Source: Symsagittifera roscoffensis (taxonomy: Eukaryota > Xenacoelomorpha > Acoela > Convolutidae). Taken from it: DNA of 28,185 nucleotides. Position 1 is the first letter of the stretch. Each line of letters begins with the position of its first letter. The notes below the pieces were generated by a model, which saw only the letters and a program-made list of their open reading frames with translations, did no database searches and was not told the origin of the DNA. The stretch is taken from positions 1 to 28,185 of the forward strand of contig NW_026971062.1 in NCBI RefSeq assembly GCF_963678635.1, given 5' to 3'. The translations under genes were made by a program, and so were the position numbers. Below are positions 1-7,689 of the stretch, piece after piece.

Positions 1-97
1 AAGTCCTCAGTATTCTCATAGTAATAAATGACCATCACTGAGAGTTAGTTTCACCAAGAAGCACTATTCTTTGAGGGAAACAAGTTGCCCAACTCAC

Positions 98-253
98 CTT
101 ACGAATCCGAACTTTTTGAAACCATCGGGTATGAACCCTTCCTGAGATTACATCATAGGATCCACAGTGCTAAAAGCATTGTGGCGGTTACCATTCATGG
201 CATTTTCGGGAAAACCCATTTTCCACAAATAGCTTTCACATCGTAATGGGATT
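98..253 (-). pseudogene. possible decayed host exon beside the LINE tail
   Basis: Read on the minus strand, this 156-bp block begins after a good acceptor (ttttgttctacag, AG at 254-255). It ends at a consensus donor (AAG then GTGAGT, GT at 96-97). The best frame starts IPLRCESYLWKMGFPENAM and continues past one TAA stop into SQEGFIPDGFKKFGFV. All three frames contain a stop, so it is not an intact coding exon. It could be a pseudogene exon, a non-coding exon, or chance. The LINE tail lies about 27 bp upstream of the acceptor, so the insertion would have split the intron close to its 3' end. I do not recognise the peptide. Confidence is low because splice signals occur by chance in long AT-rich DNA. 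Confidence 0.2.
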
Positions 254-280
254 CTGTAGAACAAAATCCCCCGTTTTTGG

Positions 281-298
281 TTGTTGTTGTTGTTGTTA
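281..298 (-). repeat. LINE 3' tail (CAA)5 fused to TAA stop
   Basis: On the minus strand the stop codon TAA is followed directly by five CAA units and then CCAAAAACGGGG. Short 3' tandem repeats of this kind are typical of some non-LTR elements that prime on repeats rather than poly(A). The element therefore has almost no 3' UTR. Confidence 0.75.
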
Positions 299-3200
299 GC
301 CCACGCGGGTCGGGTTGGGCTCTTCTGTCTCCAGGTCAAGGAACTTAGCAACCTCTACCGGCCGAAGCCACAGGTCTGCTGGGGTGAGTGGGGAGGGGTT
401 TTGGGAGCAGTTGAAAAGGTGACATGTTGTGTGGGGGGCAAGGGAACAGGTTGGGCAAAGGTGGGAGATGGAGCTGTCGAGGCGGGATAGGTAAGTGTTA
501 AGGAGCCGGCTGTAGCCAGACCGGAGTTGGGAGAGCTTACAGCGCGTGGGACGTGGGAGAGATTTTTCAGAGGGGTCAATCTTTGGGGGAGGGATACAAA
601 TAACTTTAGACGGAGGGGTTTCGGCTAGGAACTTGGTTACAAGGGAGGTATGGTTGTCTTTTAAAATTGGTTTGTAGTAGTTAAAAATAAAAGTGGAGAC
701 TTCGTCTCGGTCGTCCAGAACTAGAGGGTGGTTTGCGTAGACTGAAAAGTCGGTTAAAATTTTCTGGGTGTCTTCTTTGAAGCAGCTTATAATTGAGGGG
801 CGAAGTAGACGGGGAGGAGGGGGATGTGAATGTATAAAATTAATGGGATGGTGGGAACGATAGGTAGAGATAAAAAATTGAGATGACAGAAGGGTATGGT
901 GGTCTTTGACCGTTAGGATTTCAGATTCACTGTGCAGGTGGGCAGTTGAACTCATTAGATTTGATCCAGTAACAACGCGAAGGGATTGGTTTTGGGCAAC
1001 CTGCAGGCAATTTATGGAGGTGTTACTTGATGCGTGGGACCATGCGGGGGCTGCATAGTCAAGTATGGGGCGAATTAAAGCTTTAAAAGTTAGGAGGAGG
1101 GTTTCTTTGGAGTGACCCCAGGTTGATCCTGCTAATGCCTTCAGGATTCCGATCCTGCGTCTGGCCTTTTCAGCGGATTGTTTGCAGTGAGTGGCAAAAC
1201 AAAGTGTTGGATCAAATGTCACCCCTAAGATTGTTGGATTTTTGTTTAGGGGTAGCGCCTCGTTATTTAAAAGAACACTAGGTGTTTTATTAAATTCTTT
1301 GTTATAAGAGGAGAAAAGTGTAACTGATCCTTTAGAGGACGCGAAACTTAGTTTGCGTGAGGTGAAAAAATCGTAGAGCCTTTTTAGGTAGCTATTGAGG
1401 GAGTTTGAGGCGATATCAATATTGGAACTGCTTGCGAAGGGGTGGAAATCGTCTGCATACGAAACAAGGTTTACATTATCGGGAGGTGGCGGTGCATCAT
1501 GGACATAAAAATTGAAGAGTGTGGGTGATAAAACAGAACCTTGGGGTACGCCACAGTGGATTATTCGATGGGGGGATGTGTGTTCACGGAATGAGGTGGC
1601 AGCCTGTCGACCATTAAGGTAATTACTTAGCCAGCGGACTAGACTTCTTGGGAGGGGAGTGTCATGAACGAGTTCCACAAGTGAGCGATGACACACCATG
1701 TCGAAAGCCTTAGATAAGTCAAGTGTGGCCAGTACCGTACGTTTAGGGGGGCGATTTTGGTTAAAACCGTCTGAAATGTAAAATTCGAGAGTGGAGAGAG
1801 CTGTGGTGGTGGAGTGAAAAGGGCGGAAGCCGTGTTGGTGTTTGGCGTTGGGGAGATGTTTGGTAAAGATGGGGTGAACGAGCCTCTCCAGAATTTTAAC
1901 TGCTGGGCAGAGTAAGGATATAGGTCTGTAAGATGTTGATTGTTTAAGATCCTTATTGGGCTTTGGAAGCGGTGCAATTTTTGAATTTTTCCAAATTTGG
2001 GGGATAATGTTTTCGGACAAAGAGATATTAAAAAGGTATGTTAAGTATTGAGTAGCAAGTGGGCCGAGATGTTTAAGATGTATATTACAGAGGCCGTCGG
2101 GACCTAGCGCTCGCGATGGTTTGCTGTCTGCAATGGCTTGTTTAGTATTTTCAGGGGTAAAAATTGGGCTGTCTGACAGTGGTAGTTTGGCAATTTTTCT
2201 TCTCGTTATACGAAGGAGTTTGTCAGAGGCGTGGGGTCTGGCATTGGTGAATTGTTTGTTAAAAGAGCTGGTAATATCACGAGGTGAGTGTATGGGTTTA
2301 GAACCAAAAGTAATGGGGTGTCTTCCTGCCACGGGCTTAGATCCATTTAAGGAGCGTACCACTTTCCAGAACTTTCTGGCACCAGTGCGGTAGTCGCAAG
2401 TCCGGAGGAATTCTCGCCATTTATTTTCTTTGTCCTTTGCTGTCTGTTTCATGAGTCTACAGTTCAGTTGGGATATGACTTCTGGGGGGAGATTTTGTTT
2501 TCGGCTTAAATCTCTTTCGGCGGCTAGGGCAGTGGACTCGGGGGAAAGAGAGGGAGTGAAGTGGCGAATACGGCCAGCGGGGATGTGGTGGCGTGCTGCC
2601 CTGAGCACCAGGTCCCTCAAGAATTTCTCTCCAGCGGCAACTCCGGAAGGTGGAACCGCTGAAAAGAAACCCTCCTCAATTTCCTCTGTGAATTTGATCC
2701 AATCTGCTTTTAAAAAATTTACAAAAGTCCTTTTAGGCGAAAAATTTATAAAATCATCCAAGGGTAGTTCTAGAAGAATGGGTAGGTGATCTGATCCTAG
2801 AGATTTAATTGGGGTCCATGATGTGGAGAGTAAGAGCGATTGGGATGCGAGGGAAATATCTGGTGACGAGAGTTGGTTTTCTGAGTTAAAAGGGACTCTG
2901 GTTTGTGTGTCATCATTTAATGGAGCAAAGGTGGATTCGGTTATTTCATTGCTAAGTACAGAGCCGCGTTGATCTTCCTCGATGTTGGAGTTCCATAGTT
3001 GTGAATGTGCGTTGGCATCTCCGAGTACTAAGGCGTCCCCAGGTTCAAGTAGTTCGGCAAGGGACGCAGAGTAACCAGGGGGACAGCTCGAGCGAGGGGG
3101 GATGTAGAAATTATAAATACGAAGCTTGGATGAACTGGCTACCACTGATATGCCCATAGCCTCTAGTGTTCCATCGTTGTTAATATTTATTTCTTCGTAT

Positions 3201-4000
3201 TGTATCGACTCATGTATGGCTATGAGAAGACCGCCCCCTTCTTTTCCTCGATCTTTTCTAATTAAAGTGTAGTGTGAGCCAAGTGAGGGGTTTCGAGATT
3301 TCTTTCTTAATTTAGTTTCTTGGAAGACAGCAATATGAATTTGATTTTGAGATAAGAAAGCAGCAATTTCGGGTGCTTTTCCGGAGATACCGTTGCAATT
3401 AAATTGAAGGATTTTTAAAAGGCCTTTGGCAGGGTGTGGTGAACTATTTACATTATTAACAGCAGTATGATTAAAATGGTTGTTTGAACTTGAGTTATTT
3501 ACACTATTTACACGATTACGATTTGCGCGATTTTGGGAGGAGGAATTATTATTCGAGGAGGTGGGAAGGGTGGGAGGGGGAGGGGGGTTAGGGAGGTGGG
3601 GTTGGGGGGCGGTTAGGGAAGTTGAACAAGTTTGGGAGTTGGGGGTGGTCAAGTTAGAGGACCTGGTGCCTGGGGGAGGTAAAATGTAGGTAGAGGTACA
3701 GGTAGGGCAATAGTAGTCAAGGTGGTGTTGGTTAAGGTGGGTAAGACCACTACATTTAAGGTGAATGTAACCACAGATGTGGCACCAGACGCTGGGCTGG
3801 GTGCGTTTGATGCGGAAAGAGCAAGGGGAGCAAAAGTAAGGACCTGGACCAGGGTTTGGATTAATGCCGGAGCGGAGTAGTAGTATAAGGATGAGCAGAC
3901 GGAGCAGCCTGGCCGGCTTCAGACGCTCCGTAACCGAAAACCCGGAGACTTCGGAGCTTCTCCCGACCCAATGGGAGGGGGGGCTTGACGCCATTTGCAT
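296..4000 (-). CDS. LINE polyprotein: 2A-like motif, PHD finger, endonuclease, reverse transcriptase, CCHC
   Basis: The protein should nick target DNA and reverse transcribe the element's RNA at the nick. I start it at the ATG at 3998-4000 (1,234 residues); the frame is open upstream to about 4061 but has no earlier ATG. By residue: hydrophobic Leu-rich stretch about 30-43, then N-P-G-P at 49-52; PHD-type C4HC3 finger 57-101 (Cys 57, 60, 73, 76, His 80, Cys 83, 98, 101); Pro/Asn-rich linker about 108-190; APE-type endonuclease about 195-412 (Q-E-T at 227-229, G-D-A-N at 327-330, S-D-H at 403-405); RT about 630-865 (D-L-S-K-A-F-D from 761, Y-A-D-D at 848-851); C-terminal knuckle Cys 1182, Cys 1185, His 1194, Cys 1198. 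All expected catalytic motifs are present and there is no frameshift or stop. Assignment to jockey/CR1 is from domain order and motifs, not from a phylogeny. Confidence 0.93.
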   Translation of the reverse strand: MQMASSPPSHWVGRSSEVSGFSVTERLKPARLLRLLILILLLRSGINPNPGPGPYFCSPCSFRIKRTQPSVWCHICGYIHLKCSGLTHLNQHHLDYYCPTCTSTYILPPPGTRSSNLTTPNSQTCSTSLTAPQPHLPNPPPPPTLPTSSNNNSSSQNRANRNRVNSVNNSSSNNHFNHTAVNNVNSSPHPAKGLLKILQFNCNGISGKAPEIAAFLSQNQIHIAVFQETKLRKKSRNPSLGSHYTLIRKDRGKEGGGLLIAIHESIQYEEININNDGTLEAMGISVVASSSKLRIYNFYIPPRSSCPPGYSASLAELLEPGDALVLGDANAHSQLWNSNIEEDQRGSVLSNEITESTFAPLNDDTQTRVPFNSENQLSSPDISLASQSLLLSTSWTPIKSLGSDHLPILLELPLDDFINFSPKRTFVNFLKADWIKFTEEIEEGFFSAVPPSGVAAGEKFLRDLVLRAARHHIPAGRIRHFTPSLSPESTALAAERDLSRKQNLPPEVISQLNCRLMKQTAKDKENKWREFLRTCDYRTGARKFWKVVRSLNGSKPVAGRHPITFGSKPIHSPRDITSSFNKQFTNARPHASDKLLRITRRKIAKLPLSDSPIFTPENTKQAIADSKPSRALGPDGLCNIHLKHLGPLATQYLTYLFNISLSENIIPQIWKNSKIAPLPKPNKDLKQSTSYRPISLLCPAVKILERLVHPIFTKHLPNAKHQHGFRPFHSTTTALSTLEFYISDGFNQNRPPKRTVLATLDLSKAFDMVCHRSLVELVHDTPLPRSLVRWLSNYLNGRQAATSFREHTSPHRIIHCGVPQGSVLSPTLFNFYVHDAPPPPDNVNLVSYADDFHPFASSSNIDIASNSLNSYLKRLYDFFTSRKLSFASSKGSVTLFSSYNKEFNKTPSVLLNNEALPLNKNPTILGVTFDPTLCFATHCKQSAEKARRRIGILKALAGSTWGHSKETLLLTFKALIRPILDYAAPAWSHASSNTSINCLQVAQNQSLRVVTGSNLMSSTAHLHSESEILTVKDHHTLLSSQFFISTYRSHHPINFIHSHPPPPRLLRPSIISCFKEDTQKILTDFSVYANHPLVLDDRDEVSTFIFNYYKPILKDNHTSLVTKFLAETPPSKVICIPPPKIDPSEKSLPRPTRCKLSQLRSGYSRLLNTYLSRLDSSISHLCPTCSLAPHTTCHLFNCSQNPSPLTPADLWLRPVEVAKFLDLETEEPNPTRVG
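3845..3868 (-). other. 2A-like (StopGo) motif at LINE N-terminus, degenerate
   Basis: These codons read G-I-N-P-N-P-G-P after a Leu-rich run (LLRLLILILLLRS). The canonical 2A signature is D-x-E-x-N-P-G-P. N-P-G-P is intact, but the Asp and Glu positions are Gly and Asn here. Related non-LTR elements are known to carry 2A-like sequences at this place. Whether this version causes ribosome skipping cannot be read from the sequence; the Leu-rich run could instead act as a hydrophobic or signal-like segment. Confidence 0.6.
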
Positions 4001-4086
4001 CTTGGTGGGGCCCAAGATGTCGGATCCACCACTGGAAGGCGGCGTCGTCTGGATCCAAGGTCAAGCGTTGGCTGCTGTTGGTTCCA

Positions 4087-6389
4087 ATTTACAGTGTAAG
4101 ACTCTCTCTCAGTATGAATGTTCGTTTCATAACCAAACAGGCAGTAAAAACTGCTTAACTTGTGACACAAATCTGCAAAATTCTCTAGTATGAACTCCCT
4201 TGCATGATCTAAGGACAAAACATTTTACATAAAAACATGAGCCAGGACTAAATGTAGAGAGAAAAGCAGAATTTTATAATATTGAAAAACTCCCAATCGA
4301 CCGAATCAAACATTCGTGAAAGCCCAAAAGTCTAAAAATTGTTTAGCCAAAATTAACCCCCGTAAAAGAACAATGTTGGTCAAACAATATCATTTTATGA
4401 AAATTATAAAATTAGCATTTTTTAGCAACTGCTTTTTTCCTACAGCAACAAAAAATTGTAAATAAAATATGAGGATGTTGAAAGCTGCTACATAACCTGC
4501 TACGGTATCAAAAATGACCTCAGAGCCTGCAAATTCCTGAAAAAAAAATCGAAACGATGAAAAGTTTTTCGTGGAAAAAAAAACTAGTCAATCAATTCCA
4601 TGATAGGAAAAATCTATGACTATTATTTTTTATTGAATTTTCATTATTTTCTATGCACAAACATTATTTTCAGAAAACAAAAAATTCTAATTTTTGTTTG
4701 TAACATAGTCCAATCGTAAGCTTTTTACCAGCAATCGTTGATCTGTGGATTCTCGCTGTTTACCCTGTTGGTTTTTTCGAATGAGAAAATCTAGGTTTTT
4801 GTGTTTTGGAAATAAAAAGAAAAACCTAAAGCTAAACTCGGATTTTTTTTATAGAAAAAATGCTAGTTGTAGGTTTTCACAAAGTGGAACATTTTTAGTC
4901 TCACATTTTCAAATTGTGGAGAAATTGGTTGACGTGTAGGATTAGCTGACATTTTTCTAATTTTGAAAATCTTACTTATGTCAAATAGGGGTTGCAGCAG
5001 TTGAAGAGTCTATCATAAAATAAGAAAAAAGCTCTAGTATCAGGGAAGATAACTGATAGTTCCATTTTAGATAATCAAAATCAAACTTCAAGTGTTAAGT
5101 TTTGGGTCTTATTTGAGAATAGTTTGGTTTGACTGATTTCAATTTGAAACAAAAATTTTTGCGAGATGATAATTTGTGTTACGGCTTGACCAGGAAAACA
5201 AACACCACCAGCCTAAAAATTCTTGATTTTCTTTTAAAATGGTATCAAAAACTACCACCAAATTGAAATGCAGCAAGAGAAACTTTAGTTTTATTTTCAT
5301 CAAATTTTCAAAGTTATCGTTAATCATTGTTCAATAAAAGTTGCACAAAAGCGTAGTGCTCAAATGTTCAGGACGTTAACCTTTTGTGATCAGTCTTGTC
5401 ATCATTTTTTTCCAGCTTTCGAACAAAAACGGAAATTTTTTGTGGTTGTTTTTTATTCAGTTTTTTTGAGGCAATCGAAATAATACATTTTAATCAAAAG
5501 AATGATACAATTACCCATTAAGGAGAATGACTTCTTCAATTATATTTTGAGATGATTTCTTACCTCGCGTTTTATTGCAAAAATCTGAGTGTTCGAAAAT
5601 TGTCAGTTGGGACAGGCTCTTGACTAATTCATTTTCATGAGTAGATAAAATTTTATAATGCTGAAAAAAGAACGCAAAACCTATATGCGCAGCGGAATAT
5701 CCTGAACTATAAAATATATATATCCAAACTGAATTGAGTTCCGTTAATCGGTCGTAAGATTCAAAGTTATTTTCGTAAGATTCAACTTTTAAGTTGGTTG
5801 TGTGAAATTGTCTCAAACTTATGGTTTTACTGTGAACTATTCGATTTTAAATAAGGGACACTATGTTCCTTCAGAGTTTTGCCATTTTATACGAGCAGTC
5901 TTATTATTATTGTTATTGTTCCGACTTTCGAAGCAAAAGATCGAAATTAAACCTCGTGGAGGTTTTTTTTAAACAATTTTTATATTACGCACCTAGCCAT
6001 GTTTGACGGGAGTTTTTCTAAAAAAAGAAAGCTGTTAATCTCTTTTAAAAAAATTTTAAAAGACAATTTCCAGTTTTTTTTGTGCAAAATTACAAAATTT
6101 TGGAGATTGCAGGTTTAGCCTGTTTGATTTAACTAACGCGCGATATACTTTGTGCTACCAACGCCTAAGCATCGATTCAATCCGGAAGCAATATCAACCC
6201 AAATTTCAAATACTTCATATTTTTTTGTTAACTGATAATTTTTTAATTATGATTACATCAAGCTCCATCCTGGTTGGATCAGTTTTATTATTATGATTTT
6301 GCTTCTTTACCATGATGAAGTCATTTTAATAATAATTTTTTTTGTTGCCCTAATAAAATTTGTCTATGCCCGCATCCAGTTTCAAGCTT
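4087..6389. other. AT-rich non-coding stretch, nothing recognised
   Basis: No open frame with recognisable protein features is seen on either strand. The longest minus-strand frame (5511-5816) lacks an ATG and has no recognisable composition. Homopolymer A and T runs are frequent. It may be intron or intergenic DNA. Confidence 0.6.
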
Positions 6390-6680
6390 TAATAATCGAT
6401 TTTATTACGATTTTAGTACCAGTTTTTCTAAAATTGAGAAGCAATCGATTTTAATCAAATTATAATCGATTATAATCTCTCTTTTTTAAAATCAAATTAT
6501 AATTAATTATAATCCATATCACCGATTATAATCAATTATTCTTTCATCTATTTTTGATACAATTTTAACCGATTATAATTGATTATAATCCATTATTTTT
6601 ATTCAAATTTCTAGTTCTTTAGATTTGCACAAAAAAAGTTGGAAAATCATCATAATAATCCGTTATAATCGATTACTCAC
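6390..6680. repeat. cluster of gattataatc / atcgattataat motifs
   Basis: About six imperfect copies of the self-complementary core cgattataatc(g) or its variants lie in roughly 290 bp (near 6398, 6464, 6515, 6570, 6660). Spacing is irregular, so this is not a clean tandem array. It sits immediately left of the large palindrome and could be a subterminal repeat region of the same element, or simply AT-rich satellite-like DNA. Confidence 0.5.
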
Positions 6681-6887
6681 GCCTAGACTTGGTTGCGGGT
6701 GCCTTCAATTATGGCTATCGTTTCGATTCTCTCATCGTAATACAATCAAAAAACGTTACAATTTTTACTTAATACGTTCGGGATTTTTGAACTACTATAA
6801 TAACGCGGCAATCGGCTTTCCTTGTTCAAAAAACAGGCTCTATTTTTTCCGCACATTACAAAAATTATTATACTAACCCCTTCTCAG

Positions 6888-6960
6888 GCTAAATCGACGA
6901 GAAAAGACTTGCGGTCTCTTAGTGACGAGATTCAAACCAGGGTCTAGCGGGATTAAAAAG
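6888..6960 (+). other. 73-bp exon-like block in left palindrome arm
   Basis: It is preceded by tactaac (6871-6877), a perfect branch-point string, then cccttctcag (AG at 6886-6887). It is followed by AAAAAG and the consensus donor gtaagtg (GT at 6961-6962). The second frame is open throughout and reads LNRREKTCGLLVTRFKPGSS plus four residues; the other frames contain stops. I do not recognise the peptide. The same block with one substitution lies in the right arm on the opposite strand. It could be a small coding or untranslated exon captured by the palindrome. No transcript evidence is available. Confidence 0.4.
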
Positions 6961-7333
6961 GTAAGTGCGGTCCAATTCACGTTCACGGAATTATTGTGAA
7001 CTAAATCGGTTGAAAACACGTCCTCAGTTTGAAATAAAAACAAAAGAAGACAAAATAAATTCATAATTTTAAATATGATTCACTGAATCATGAGTTTAAA
7101 ATGCATCTGAGATTCAATATAACTGAATAACCTTGATAATCGAAATGTTGTCCCAGAGTATACTCTGGGACAAAATTTTGATTATCAAGGTTATTCAATT
7201 ATATTGACTCTCAGATGCATTTTGAACTCATGATTCAGTAAATTTATTTCCTGTTTTTATTTCAAATTAAGGACGTGTTTTCAACCGATTTAGTTCACAC
7301 TAATTCCGTGAACGTGAATTGGACTTCACTTAC

Positions 7334-7406
7334 CTTTTTAATCCCGCTAGACCCTGGTTTTAATCTCGTCACTAAGAGACCGCAAGTCTTTTCTCGTCGA
7401 TTTAGC
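7334..7406 (-). other. 73-bp exon-like block, mirror copy in right palindrome arm
   Basis: On the minus strand this copy has the same branch point, acceptor (ctcag, AG at 7407-7408) and donor (gtaagtg, GT at 7332-7333) as the left-arm block. It differs inside the exon by a single base (ATTCAAACC versus ATTAAAACC), which changes one residue and leaves the second frame open. Confidence 0.38.
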
Positions 7407-7540
7407 CTGAGAAGGGTTAGTATAATAACTTTTATAACGTGCGGAAAAAATAGAGCCTATTTTTTGAACAAGGAAAGCCGATTGCCGCGTTATTATAGTA
7501 GTTCAAAAATCTCGAACGTAGTAAAAATTGTAATTGGTTT

Positions 7541-7581
7541 TCACTTACCTTTTAAATCTCGCTAGACACTGGTTTGAACTT
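7541..7581 (-). repeat. partial third copy of the exon 3' end and donor
   Basis: On the minus strand this stretch reads TTCAAACCAGTGTCTAGCGA then GATTTAAAAG and the donor GTAAGTG. It matches the last part of the 73-bp block and its intron start (7325-7366) with several substitutions. It lies just outside the large palindrome, at a spacing of about 216 bp from the right-arm copy. Confidence 0.6.
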
Positions 7582-7689
7582 ACTTATAAACAACTGATGA
7601 CAAAGCAAGGTTAGCCACAAATTCATATATATGTATACGAATTTGTGGCTACCTTGCTTTGTCATCAGTTATTTATAAGTAGGTTCAAA
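7573..7689. repeat. second, smaller palindrome
   Basis: The left arm (about 7573-7625) pairs with the right arm (about 7638-7689) around a short AT loop (atatatatgtatac). The paired block includes cttataaa, gatgacaaagcaagg and gccacaaattc with their complements. Only one or two mismatches and a one-base indel are visible. It starts inside the partial exon copy, so the two repeats were assembled together. Confidence 0.85.

Larger units (their letters stand above)
280..4086 (-). mobile_element. jockey/CR1-like non-LTR retrotransposon (LINE), apparently full ORF
   Basis: A LINE on the minus strand, consisting of a short GC-rich 5' leader (about 4001-4086), one long ORF and a (CAA)5 tail. The single ORF carries PHD finger, APE endonuclease, RT and a C-terminal CCHC knuckle, which fits the jockey/CR1 group. 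Its GC-rich content contrasts sharply with the AT-rich flanks, and I used that drop (near 4086) as the approximate 5' edge. I could not find a convincing target-site duplication, so both edges are uncertain by tens of bases. The intact reading frame suggests a young insertion. Confidence 0.9.
6756..7533. repeat. large palindrome (inverted repeat, arms about 405 and 373 bp, almost no spacer)
   Basis: The left arm (6756-7160) matches the reverse complement of the right arm (7161-7533). The exact centre lies between 7160 and 7161, within gtcccagagta|tactctgggac. By eye the arms agree at roughly 95%, with one insertion of about 26 bp in the left arm (around 7042-7075) and a few small indels. No spacer separates the arms, so single strands could fold into a near-complete hairpin. 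This resembles a foldback-type element or a recent inverted duplication. No transposase gene is visible. Confidence 0.9.

Noticed and set aside
2121-3689. Several plus-strand frames of 69-119 codons inside the LINE
   Set aside because: They are shadows of the long, GC-rich minus-strand coding frame.
240-4100. Target-site duplication for the LINE
   Set aside because: Candidates such as attttg near 265 and attttgcag near 4175 are too short or poorly placed to claim.
5511-5816. 101-codon minus-strand open frame
   Set aside because: Starts at TTG, has no recognisable composition or motif and lies in plain AT-rich DNA; likely chance.
6910-6960. GGTTTGAATCTC in the palindrome looks like a tRNA/SINE B box
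   Set aside because: No A box at the right distance and the flanking bases do not form a T-stem; the exon-splice reading explains the block better.
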